Translations under genes and position numbers: made by a program | Notes under the pieces: generated by a model | What the model saw: the letters and a program-made list of their open reading frames with translations, nothing else | Told to the model about the DNA's origin: nothing | The model's database searches: none | DNA from: Paractinoplanes toevensis | GTDB lineage: Bacteria > Actinomycetota > Actinomycetes > Mycobacteriales > Micromonosporaceae | Length of the DNA: 64,000 nucleotides | Direction: 5' to 3' | Assembly: GCF_018332695.1 (NCBI RefSeq) | Contig: NZ_BOQN01000092.1 | Location: 54,987-118,986 of the forward strand | Shown here: positions 7,971 through 15,790 of the stretch, one piece after another | Layout: the number at the start of each line of letters is the position of its first letter | Position numbering within the stretch: position 1 is the stretch's first letter

Positions 7971-8709
7971 GTCGAGTTTCAAGCCGACCGAGCACGTCGG
8001 CGGGGCCTGGCGGACCGACGAGCAGCACTTCAGTCCGCTCGGCGGGCTGATCGTGCACGCGCTCGACCGCCACGTGCCGGACGGCCTGGTCATCGCCCGG
8101 ATCAGCTACGACATCCTCGGGAAGATCGACCTCGACGAGTGCGAGATCACCGTCGAGAAGATCCGGCCCGGGCGCACGATCGAGCTGCTCGAAGCCGTCG
8201 TCACCATCGGCGGGCGGTCGGTCGTCCGGGCCCGCGCCTGGCTGCTCTCGGTGCAGGACACCGCGGCCGTCGCCGGCACATCAATCGCGCCGATCGCCGC
8301 GCTGGAGTCGGTCGAGCCGTGGCGGATGAGCGACCTGTGGACCGGCGGCTACATCGGGTCGATCGAGGTGCGGCGCACCCCGGAATCGGTGCCCGGCCGG
8401 GCCACCACCTGGATCACCACGGACGTCGAGCTGGTCGCGGGGGAGACGAGCAGCCCGCTCGCCTCGTTCGTGGCGATGGTCGACACGGCCAACGGCATCG
8501 CGGTGCGGCAGGACCCCACCGAGTGGATGTTCCCCAACGTCGACCTGACCATCCACCTGCACCGGCAGCCGGAAGGCCGCTGGACCGGCCTGGACACGAC
8601 GGTGACGTTCGGCCCGGCCGGTCAGGGCCTGACCAGCACCGTCCTGCACGACGTCAACGGCCCGGTCGGCGCCGCCCAGCAGATCCTCACGGTCCGTCGG
8701 CTGCGGTAG
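7939..8709 (+). CDS. acyl-CoA thioesterase family protein (double hotdog)
   Basis: A 256-residue protein whose two halves both resemble the hotdog fold: the first half has HFSPLGGLIVHAL and the long helix plus SYDILGKIDLDECEITVEKIRPGRTIEL, the second VDLTIHLHRQPEGRWTGLDT with the typical GQGLTSTVLHDVNG strand pair. This is the layout of TesB-like or thioesterase-superfamily proteins that hydrolyse acyl-CoAs. ATG at 7939 gives the natural N-terminus MAESYFERV; an upstream in-frame start at 7900 would lengthen an overlap with the preceding gene. The last 23 bases overlap the convergent NACHT gene. Confidence 0.8.
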   Translation: MAESYFERVGESSFKPTEHVGGAWRTDEQHFSPLGGLIVHALDRHVPDGLVIARISYDILGKIDLDECEITVEKIRPGRTIELLEAVVTIGGRSVVRARAWLLSVQDTAAVAGTSIAPIAALESVEPWRMSDLWTGGYIGSIEVRRTPESVPGRATTWITTDVELVAGETSSPLASFVAMVDTANGIAVRQDPTEWMFPNVDLTIHLHRQPEGRWTGLDTTVTFGPAGQGLTSTVLHDVNGPVGAAQQILTVRRLR

Positions 8710-11700
8710 GGGCATAGGCTCCGACCAGCTCGTAGATCTCGTCGACCAGGGCGTTCTCATCAACGAACGCGCTGGGCCCCACGGCTTCGAGGATCGAGCG
8801 GAGCAGTCCGCGGTCGGTCAGCAGGTCGAGCAGGTCACGGCCGTGTTCCCGGCATTCCCTGGCGAACTGCTCCAGCGCGATCCGCCGGAGCCGGCGCCCG
8901 TGCCGCTGGCTCAGAGCTTCTACGTAGATGTTGGTTCGCCCGGTCGCGGTCTCTCCGGTGTAGGTCCCGAGTGGCAACTCGAGGAACAGCCACGCGTTCG
9001 AGGCGGCCTTCGCGCGGTCGGCGAGGTAGGTGATGTCGCCGAATTCCCGCCAGAACGGGATCAGTACGTACATGAGCTCGCGATTGTCGAAGCCGGTCTG
9101 CACGAACGCCGATTTGCGCAGTTGCCGCCCGGTGTCCGAGTCGGCCGCGACCGTGGCGTCCCAGTACCACGACGCGTCCTCGCGGGATGCCGGTCGTTCC
9201 TCCGGCGGCCAGGGCAACGACGGCATGACCGCGATATCGGTCCCGTCCTCGACCCGGATCGACAGCCGGGTCGGGTCGGCCGTCAGCTTCCATTCGACCC
9301 GGAACGACTGCCACAGCCGCCGGGCGTCCTCGGGTTCGAGCTGGCTCATCCACAGCAGAGCCAGACAGCGCCAGTTGATCACGACCGGCTCGCCGACCAG
9401 ATCGGTCACGTCGATCGGGCCGTCGCTCAGCAGCACGGCCAGGCTCACCAGGTTGGCCGAGAACGCCGCCTGGCGCTGGGCCAGAGTGCGCCGTTCCGGT
9501 TCGTATTCGGCGAGGGTCCACCGCGGGTGCGGGTAGCCGGCTTCCGGCAGCAGTTCCAGGATCAGATCGCGGCAGCGCTGCCGGGCCGGCGCGTCCAGGG
9601 CGGCGAGCATGCCCTGGCAGAACTCCCACAGCGGCGCCCGCCGGGTCAGGGTGGTGAACGAGGTCAGCGCGTAGAAGAAGCCGGCGTCCAGCGCGGCGCC
9701 CGGCCGGCGGCGCAACTGGGCGCGGTCCTCGGCCAGGTCGACCAGGGCGGCGACGATCAGCCGGGCCGACAGGAACTCGCCGAACGTGGCGTGCAGGAAC
9801 TCGAAGCTGCGCCGCGCGCTGCCGGTGTCCTGGCTGGCCCTCGACTCGTGCACGAAGAAGAACCGGCCCACCAGGAGCTGCGCGACGGTCAGCGGCCGTG
9901 CCGAGGCCGGGCGGGGAGCCCGGTCCTCCGCGCTGAGCAGATGCCGCATGTCGGTTTCGAGTTCGTCGTCGAGCAGGACGTCGCGGCCGCGGTTGTGCAT
10001 GGCCACCGCCACCGCGGACAGGCGCCGCCACTCGGCCGCCACCTCGGCGTCCCACTGGTCGGGGCTGAGACCGCCGCCGAGCTTGTCCACCTCGCGGTCG
10101 AAGAAGTCGCCGAACAGTCGCTCGTACAGCCCGACGCGATCGAGCGAGTCCTGATGGCGCTGCAGCTGGTTTTCGCGGCCGTCGTAGAGGGCCAGCATGA
10201 GCAGCAGCAACGGCTGGCTGGCCAGCTCCCGGTGGGTCAGCGCCACCTCGGGTGGCAGGGGCCGCAGCCCGCGGGCGGCCAGCCCGGGTGCGTTGGCCGC
10301 GTTCCAGATGTCGAGCCAGGCCCGGACATGATCGTCGCTGAACGGGGACAGCCGGACGACGGTGGTGTCCTCGGGGAAGCGGGCCCGGTCGGCCACCACG
10401 GTCCGGCTGGTCACCACCACGGTGAGCGGCCGGCCCAGCTCGGCCTCCCGCTCCTGGAACTCCTGCAGTTGTTCCAGGTAATCGGCCCAGTTCTGCCCGG
10501 TGGCCTGCAACAGCTCGTCGAAGCCATCCATGATGACCACCGGCAGCGCACCCTCGGACCGGCGCACCAGTTCGGGCCAGCGGACGCTCTCACCGAGTAG
10601 TAGGTAGAGACCTTCTTCTATCTGGCGCTGCACCGGGGAGTCGGCCCGCACGTTGCGCAGCTCCACCCGTACCGGAAGAAAGCCGGCGCCGGACAGCCGG
10701 GCCGCGAGCACCCGGGTCAGGACCGATTTGCCGGAACCGGGATGGCCGAGCACGACGATCGGGCGGTCGGTGGCGCCGGGCGCGGTGAGCGCGGCGAACA
10801 GGAAGTCCTGCACGTCGGCGACCGGCCGGCCGCGGGCGGCCCACCACGACTCGGTGGCCGGCAGCGAGGACGGGCTTGCCCGCGCGAACAGTCCGGCCGG
10901 TTCCTGATAGGCCTCGCGCAGGGTCGGCAGGACCAGATCGCCGGCCCCGTCGGCGCTGCTCAGAATCGGTTTGCCCAGCCAGGCGGCGTAGCGGCGGACG
11001 AGTCCGGCCGGCACCTCGTCCTCGGGCGGCCGGTGATCCGCCAGGGCGCGGATCGCGTCGCGGACCAACTCCCGGGTGGCTCGCGCGTCGGTCATCGCGG
11101 TCCAGAGCCGGAACTCCGGGATCTCGGCGGCGAGCCGGCGGAAGGAGGCGCGGTACCGGTCGATGGCGGCCTGGCCGAGCGCGGTGGTGGCCTGGTTGTC
11201 GTGCAGGCGGTCGGTGAAGGCGCTGAGGCCGGTGAGAAACGTGATCACCCGGCCGGCGACCTGCCAGTAGTAGTCGTGCAGTTCCCGTTCGACGTCCTCG
11301 ATCGGGACGGCCGGTTCGGGGTAGGGCGGGCAGCCGTCCAGTACGCCACTGACCAGGGCGGCATGCGAACCGGTGGCCAGCACCGTCATCTCTTCCGCGG
11401 AGAGCCGCGCCTCGTCCAGATCCAGACCACGCTCCGCGAGCCAGGCGTCGAGGGCCTCGTAGAACGAGACGATGACGATCACCGTGTGGGCGGCGACCAG
11501 TCGATCCGTACGGTCGAAGCGGTTGAGGTCCTGGGTCTTGGACCGCCAGGCGGCCACCGCCTGATGGCCCCAGCGCACCACCTGGTCGCGCAGGGCGAAG
11601 AAATCCACCGTGCCGACGCTGACCACGGTGACCGCCCCGGCCGCCAGGCCGGCCAGCGAGCCCAGTCGGTCCACCAGGTCGGACTCGCCGTCGAGCAGCC

Positions 11701-11737
11701 GGACCGCGTCGGCGAAGGAGAGCCCCCGGGACCTCAT
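8687..11737 (-). CDS. NACHT-domain NTPase with N-terminal helical (NNH-type) domain
   Basis: About 1016 residues. Residues 1 to about 230 are all-helical and resemble the NNH domains found in front of bacterial NACHT modules (subclass NNH7 is my best guess). The NTPase follows: Walker A GHPGSGKS near residue 331, Walker B VVIMDGFDEL near 395, and TVVVTSRT as sensor strand. The rest is a helical region with FEFLHATFGEFLSARLI, the winged-helix step typical of NACHT proteins, and no recognisable LRR or WD repeats. Bacterial NACHT proteins of this sort include antiphage proteins (bNACHT) and STAND regulators. It stands alone, with no toxin or nuclease neighbour. ATG at 11737 is preferred; a TTG at 11764 is possible. 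Confidence 0.85.
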   Translation of the reverse strand: MRSRGLSFADAVRLLDGESDLVDRLGSLAGLAAGAVTVVSVGTVDFFALRDQVVRWGHQAVAAWRSKTQDLNRFDRTDRLVAAHTVIVIVSFYEALDAWLAERGLDLDEARLSAEEMTVLATGSHAALVSGVLDGCPPYPEPAVPIEDVERELHDYYWQVAGRVITFLTGLSAFTDRLHDNQATTALGQAAIDRYRASFRRLAAEIPEFRLWTAMTDARATRELVRDAIRALADHRPPEDEVPAGLVRRYAAWLGKPILSSADGAGDLVLPTLREAYQEPAGLFARASPSSLPATESWWAARGRPVADVQDFLFAALTAPGATDRPIVVLGHPGSGKSVLTRVLAARLSGAGFLPVRVELRNVRADSPVQRQIEEGLYLLLGESVRWPELVRRSEGALPVVIMDGFDELLQATGQNWADYLEQLQEFQEREAELGRPLTVVVTSRTVVADRARFPEDTTVVRLSPFSDDHVRAWLDIWNAANAPGLAARGLRPLPPEVALTHRELASQPLLLLMLALYDGRENQLQRHQDSLDRVGLYERLFGDFFDREVDKLGGGLSPDQWDAEVAAEWRRLSAVAVAMHNRGRDVLLDDELETDMRHLLSAEDRAPRPASARPLTVAQLLVGRFFFVHESRASQDTGSARRSFEFLHATFGEFLSARLIVAALVDLAEDRAQLRRRPGAALDAGFFYALTSFTTLTRRAPLWEFCQGMLAALDAPARQRCRDLILELLPEAGYPHPRWTLAEYEPERRTLAQRQAAFSANLVSLAVLLSDGPIDVTDLVGEPVVINWRCLALLWMSQLEPEDARRLWQSFRVEWKLTADPTRLSIRVEDGTDIAVMPSLPWPPEERPASREDASWYWDATVAADSDTGRQLRKSAFVQTGFDNRELMYVLIPFWREFGDITYLADRAKAASNAWLFLELPLGTYTGETATGRTNIYVEALSQRHGRRLRRIALEQFARECREHGRDLLDLLTDRGLLRSILEAVGPSAFVDENALVDEIYELVGAYAPTAADGP

Positions 11738-11805
11738 CCCGCGGACGGTAACGCACACCTTCAAGAAGCGTGGCGGGCGCGCCGGACCAGGACCATGCTG
11801 GGGGT

Positions 11806-13233
11806 GTGGAAACTGAACTCTTCATCGGTGGCAAGTGGGTCCCCGCGTCCTCGGGGAATCGTTTCGATGTGCTCGACCCGGCGACCGGCGACGTGATCGC
11901 CTCGGTCGCCGACGGCGGTGAGGCGGACGCGGCCGCCGCGGTGGATGCGGCGGCCGAGGCGGCCAAGGCTTGGGCGGCCACGCCTCCGCGGGTACGCGGT
12001 GAGCACCTGCGCCGTGCTTTCGAGCTGATGAGCGCCCGCGCCGACGAACTGGCCAAGCTGATCTCGCTGGAGAACGGCAAGGCGCTGGTCGACGCGAAGG
12101 GCGAGGTGACGTACGCGGCCGAGTTCTTCCGCTGGTTCGCGGAGGAGGCGGTCCGGGGCGAGGGCATCGTCAGCACCGCGCCGAGCGGCGCCAACCGGAT
12201 TCTGGTGGTGCGGCAGCCGGTGGGGGTGTGCGTACTTGTCACGCCCTGGAATTTCCCGGCCGCCATGGCCACCCGGAAGATCGGGCCGGCGCTCGCCGCC
12301 GGCTGCACCGTGATTCTGAAGCCGGCCAGCGACACCCCGCTGACCGCCCTCGCGATGGCCGGGATCCTCGCCGAGGCCGGCGTGCCGGCCGGCGTCGTCA
12401 ACGTGCTGCCGTCGCGCAGCTCCGGCAAGGTCGTGTCGAAGATGCTGGCCGACCCGCGGGTGCGCAAGGTGTCGTTCACCGGGTCGACCGAGGTGGGGCG
12501 CATCCTGCTCGCGCAGGCGGCGGAGAACGTCGTCAACACATCGATGGAGCTGGGCGGCAACGCGCCGTTCCTGGTGTTCGCCGACGCCGACCTGGACGCG
12601 GCGCTGGACGGCGCGATGATCGCGAAGATGCGCAACGGCGGCGAGGCGTGCACGGCGGCGAACCGGTTCTACGTGGAGGCGTCGGTGGCCGACGAGTTCT
12701 CCCGGCGGCTGGCCGAGCGGATGGCCGGTCTCGTGGTGGGCCCGGGCACCGACGAGAAGACGCAGGTCGGGCCGCTGGTCAACGAGGACACCGTGGCCAA
12801 GGTGGACAGCCTGGTTCGCGAGGCCCTCGACGCGGGGGCGACCGCGGTGACCGGGGGTGAGCGGCCGGGCGGGCCGGGCTTCTACTACCCGCCGACCGTA
12901 CTGACCGGCATCGCGGGGGACGCGCCGATCCTGCGCGAGGAGATCTTCGGGCCGGTCGCGCCGATCGTCACCTTCACCAGCGAGGACGAGGCGGTCCGGT
13001 ACGCCAACGACACCGAGTTCGGGCTCGTCGCGTACGTCTTCACCTCCGATCTCGCCCGCGGTCTGCGGGTGAGCGAGGCGATCGAGGCCGGCATGGTCGG
13101 CCTCAACCGTGGCCTGGTCAGCGACCCGGCGGCGCCGTTCGGCGGGGTGAAGCAGTCGGGCATCGGGCGTGAGGGCGGGCACGAGGGGCTCTTGGAGTAC
13201 CTGGAGTCGAAGTACATCGCGGTCAACTGGTAA
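11806..13233 (+). CDS. gabD: NAD(P)-dependent succinate-semialdehyde dehydrogenase-like aldehyde dehydrogenase
   Basis: A 475-residue aldehyde dehydrogenase. The oxyanion/cofactor strand LVTPWNFPAAMATRKIGPAL, the general base Glu in MELGGNAP and the catalytic Cys in GEACTAANRF are all present, and the C-terminal FGGVKQSGIGREGGHEG is typical of the succinate-semialdehyde branch. It would oxidise succinate semialdehyde (or glutarate semialdehyde) to the acid in the cytosol, feeding the TCA cycle. GTG at 11806 gives the family N-terminus ETELFIGGKWV. A strong terminator follows directly, so it is a single-gene unit. Confidence 0.88.
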   Translation: METELFIGGKWVPASSGNRFDVLDPATGDVIASVADGGEADAAAAVDAAAEAAKAWAATPPRVRGEHLRRAFELMSARADELAKLISLENGKALVDAKGEVTYAAEFFRWFAEEAVRGEGIVSTAPSGANRILVVRQPVGVCVLVTPWNFPAAMATRKIGPALAAGCTVILKPASDTPLTALAMAGILAEAGVPAGVVNVLPSRSSGKVVSKMLADPRVRKVSFTGSTEVGRILLAQAAENVVNTSMELGGNAPFLVFADADLDAALDGAMIAKMRNGGEACTAANRFYVEASVADEFSRRLAERMAGLVVGPGTDEKTQVGPLVNEDTVAKVDSLVREALDAGATAVTGGERPGGPGFYYPPTVLTGIAGDAPILREEIFGPVAPIVTFTSEDEAVRYANDTEFGLVAYVFTSDLARGLRVSEAIEAGMVGLNRGLVSDPAAPFGGVKQSGIGREGGHEGLLEYLESKYIAVNW

Positions 13234-13247
13234 CTCGCTGAAAGTCG

Positions 13248-13276
13248 GGCCGGAGGCATTGCCTCCGGCCTATTTC
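13248..13276 (+). terminator. Rho-independent terminator after the aldehyde dehydrogenase
   Basis: A perfect 10-bp stem (GGCCGGAGGC, loop ATT, GCCTCCGGCC) followed by a short T-containing tract, 14 bases after the dehydrogenase stop codon. Confidence 0.85.
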
Positions 13277-13319
13277 GTACTGCTATTGTGCTAGTAATCT
13301 AGTGGAATGGTGGTTACGG
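13275..13319 (+). promoter_or_regulatory. Putative promoter/operator of the GntR-ABC operon
   Basis: The 45 bases between the terminator and the GntR start contain CTAG-TAAT-CTAG, two CTAG steps eight bases apart within TGTGCTAGTAATCTAGTGG. CTAG is rare in high-GC genomes, and YtrA-type GntR regulators usually bind a site over their own promoter, so this is the natural candidate for autoregulation. Inference only. Confidence 0.4.
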
Positions 13320-13724
13320 ATGATCGAGTTCCATCTGGACTCCCGGTCCGGCGTCTCGCCCTACATGCAGCTCATCCAGCAGGTCCGGCACGCGCTGCGG
13401 CTCGGCCTGCTCAAGGAGGGCGACAAGCTGCCCACCGTCAAGGATGTGGTGGCCCGCGTCGCGATCAACCCGAACACGGTGCTGAAGGCCTACCGCGAGC
13501 TGGAGTACGAGGGGCTGGTGCAGCCCCGCCCCGGCCTCGGCACCTTCGTCACCCGCTCGCTCGGCAGCGAGGAGGACCTCGCCGCCCACGAGCCGCTGCG
13601 GCGTGACCTCGAGGGCTGGCTGGCCAAGGCGCGCGACGCGGGCCTCGACGAGGAAAGCATCGAGGCCCTGTTCATCCAGACATTTCGCCGCTTTTCGGCG
13701 GAGCGAGCGGGACGGAGAGGCTAG
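13320..13724 (+). CDS. GntR-family regulator, YtrA type
   Basis: A 134-residue protein: winged helix-turn-helix in residues about 10-75 (PYMQLIQQVRHALRLGLLKEG, then AINPNTVLKAYRELEYEG) and a short helical C-terminal tail of about 50 residues. That small tail, instead of a FadR or HutC ligand domain, defines the YtrA subfamily, which controls adjacent ABC transporters. The ABC ATPase gene begins 2 bases after the stop codon. ATG at 13320 is preferred over one at 13302 because it gives the standard family start MIEFHLD. Confidence 0.88.
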   Translation: MIEFHLDSRSGVSPYMQLIQQVRHALRLGLLKEGDKLPTVKDVVARVAINPNTVLKAYRELEYEGLVQPRPGLGTFVTRSLGSEEDLAAHEPLRRDLEGWLAKARDAGLDEESIEALFIQTFRRFSAERAGRRG

Positions 13725-13726
13725 CG

Positions 13727-14605
13727 ATGACCAGCGCGGTAGTGACCCAGAAACTGACTAAGAAGTACGGGCGGAAGACCGCCCTGTCCGACTGCTCCCT
13801 GGACATCCCGGCCGGCCACGTCGTCGGTCTCGTCGGCCCCAACGGTGCCGGCAAGTCGACCCTGCTCCAGCTCGTCTGCGGCCAGCTCAACCCGACCGCG
13901 GGCAGCCTCACGGTGCTGGGCGCGCCGCCGGTCACCGGTTCGCCGCGGATCGGGTTCGTCGCCCAGGACACCCCGGTCTATGGCAGCCTCTCCATCGAGG
14001 ATCACCTTAGTTTCGGCAAGCACCTCAACCCGGCGTGGGACGACGATCTGGCGCGGGAGCGGATCGAGCGGCTCGACCTCGACCCGAAGCAGAAGGCCGG
14101 CAAATTGTCCGGCGGCCAGCGCGCCCAGGTCGCACTCACCCTGGCCATCGCCAAGCGGCCCGAGCTGCTGCTGCTCGACGAGCCGGTGGCCGCGCTCGAC
14201 CCGCTCGCCCGCCGGGAGTTCCTGCAGGGCCTGATGGAGTACGTCGCCGAGTCCGGCACCAGCGTGGTCATGTCGTCCCACCTGGTGGCCGACCTGGAAC
14301 GCGTCTGCGACTACATGATCGTGCTGGTCAAGTCCAAGGTCCGAGTCACCGGGGAGGTCGAGGAACTGCTCGCCACTCACCACCACGTCACGGGGGCGCG
14401 CGTGGACCCGGAGAATCTCGGACCGGGCCGCACGGTGATCCAGGCCCGGCACACCGATGTGCAGTCCAGCCTGGTCGTGCGCAGCAGCGCGCCGATCGAC
14501 GACCCGGCGTTCAGCGTGGCCGGGATCGACCTGGAGGACCTCGTCCTGGCATACATGTCCGAGGCCGCGAACGGCCGTGACCGCGTACTGGAGAAGCAGC
14601 GATGA
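13727..14605 (+). CDS. ABC transporter ATP-binding protein (YtrB-like)
   Basis: A 292-residue ABC ATPase: Walker A GPNGAGKST near residue 40, signature LSGGQRAQV near 128, Walker B LLLLDEPVAALDP near 148, and a switch His in VMSSHLVAD. The 80-residue C-terminal extension after the ATPase core is typical of YtrB-like exporters. It energises the permease encoded next, with which it shares an ATGA overlap. Transport substrate is unknown; YtrA-controlled systems respond to cell-wall-active peptides or other stress. Confidence 0.9.
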   Translation: MTSAVVTQKLTKKYGRKTALSDCSLDIPAGHVVGLVGPNGAGKSTLLQLVCGQLNPTAGSLTVLGAPPVTGSPRIGFVAQDTPVYGSLSIEDHLSFGKHLNPAWDDDLARERIERLDLDPKQKAGKLSGGQRAQVALTLAIAKRPELLLLDEPVAALDPLARREFLQGLMEYVAESGTSVVMSSHLVADLERVCDYMIVLVKSKVRVTGEVEELLATHHHVTGARVDPENLGPGRTVIQARHTDVQSSLVVRSSAPIDDPAFSVAGIDLEDLVLAYMSEAANGRDRVLEKQR

Positions 14606-15624
14606 TCTGGCTCACCTGGCGTCAGTTCCGAACCCAGGCCGTGATCGGCCTGGCCCTGGTGATCGCGGTCGCCGCGGCCTACCTGGCGACCCGATCGACC
14701 CTGCTCGACATCGCCCGGGACAGCGGTTACACGGCCTGCACCGCCGACTGCGGACAGCTCGCGAGCCAGTTCGTCAAGACGGCCCGGAGCGGCTACCTCG
14801 GCAAGCTCTATCAGATCGGTGCCCTCGTCCTGTTGCTGTTCCCGGCCCTGGTCGGGCTGTTCTGGGGCGCGCCGCTGGTCGCCCGCGAACTCGAGGCCGG
14901 CACCCATCGCCTGGTCTGGAACCAGTCGATCAGCCGCAACCGCTGGCTGGGCGTGAAGCTCGGCGGCATCGGGCTCGCCACCGCCACGGTCGCCGGCCTG
15001 GCCAGCTGGGCGATCACCGCGTGGGCCAGCCCACTCGACAAGGTCGACGGCTGGGTGACTCCGCTGACCTACGCGGCCCGCGGCATCGTGCCGATCGGCT
15101 ACGCCGTCCTCGCGTTCGTCGTCGGCGTGACCATCGGCATGGTGCTGCGCCGGACGGTGGCGGCGATGGCGGTCACCCTGGTGGTCGTCGCCGCCGCCAT
15201 GGTCGGCGGCCTCTTCCTCCGCGAGCAGCTCGTCGCGCACAGCACCTATCAGGCCGCGCTGCCGGCCGACTGGGACGGCGGCATCAGCCTCAGCCCGGAC
15301 GACCCCAGCCACGACATCCGGGTCGAGGTGGAACCGCCGGAGGTTGCCACCTGGGTCCTCAGCAACACGATCCTCGGCTCGACCGGCGCCAAGTATCACG
15401 GACCGTACGACCCCGACTACTGCGGACCTCACGCGACGAAGGGCGGCGACGGTCCGCAGGGCTGCCGGAACTGGTTGACCGCGCAGAATTTGCAGCAAAA
15501 GGTCACATACATCGGAAACGACAAGTTCTGGGTCATGCAGTGGCGAGAAACCGGTGTCCTGCTGGTAGCTTCGTCGCTCCTGGCGATCTTCTGCTTCTGG
15601 TGGATCAGGCGTCGGGTGGCGTAG
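14602..15624 (+). CDS. ABC transporter permease
   Basis: A 340-residue membrane protein with about six hydrophobic segments: near residues 12-30, 70-92, 112-135, 150-172, 188-208 and 312-334. A large extracytoplasmic loop (about residues 210-310) contains several Cys (CGPHA, GCRNW) that could form disulphides. It is the membrane partner of the overlapping ATPase gene; together with the GntR gene it forms a three-gene operon. No substrate is evident. Confidence 0.85.
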   Translation: MIWLTWRQFRTQAVIGLALVIAVAAAYLATRSTLLDIARDSGYTACTADCGQLASQFVKTARSGYLGKLYQIGALVLLLFPALVGLFWGAPLVARELEAGTHRLVWNQSISRNRWLGVKLGGIGLATATVAGLASWAITAWASPLDKVDGWVTPLTYAARGIVPIGYAVLAFVVGVTIGMVLRRTVAAMAVTLVVVAAAMVGGLFLREQLVAHSTYQAALPADWDGGISLSPDDPSHDIRVEVEPPEVATWVLSNTILGSTGAKYHGPYDPDYCGPHATKGGDGPQGCRNWLTAQNLQQKVTYIGNDKFWVMQWRETGVLLVASSLLAIFCFWWIRRRVA

Positions 15625-15659
15625 CGTGCGATGGCACTGTGGGTAACGGCTGATGTTGA

Positions 15660-15692
15660 CGCTCGGAAGATGAACTATTTTTCTTCCGAGCG
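15660..15692. terminator. Perfect 11-bp hairpin between the ABC operon and the sugar-binding gene
   Basis: CGCTCGGAAGA and TCTTCCGAGCG are exact inverted repeats separated by 11 AT-rich bases (TGAACTATTTT). No T-run follows, so it could end the ABC operon transcript or act as a regulatory hairpin or operator ahead of the binding-protein gene. Confidence 0.6.
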
Positions 15693-15790
15693 CCGTACCC
15701 CTAGTCGAGCGTCGTGCGGACTACTCGATACTGGGGCGACGTTCGGCCGGACCACACAGGTCGGGATCCACCTGAGAGGAATTCTCGGAA

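Noticed and set aside
8687..11737. Gabija, Avs or CBASS system around the NACHT gene
   Set aside because: Neighbouring genes are a thioesterase and an aldehyde dehydrogenase on the opposite strand; no nuclease, cyclase or effector partner is present.
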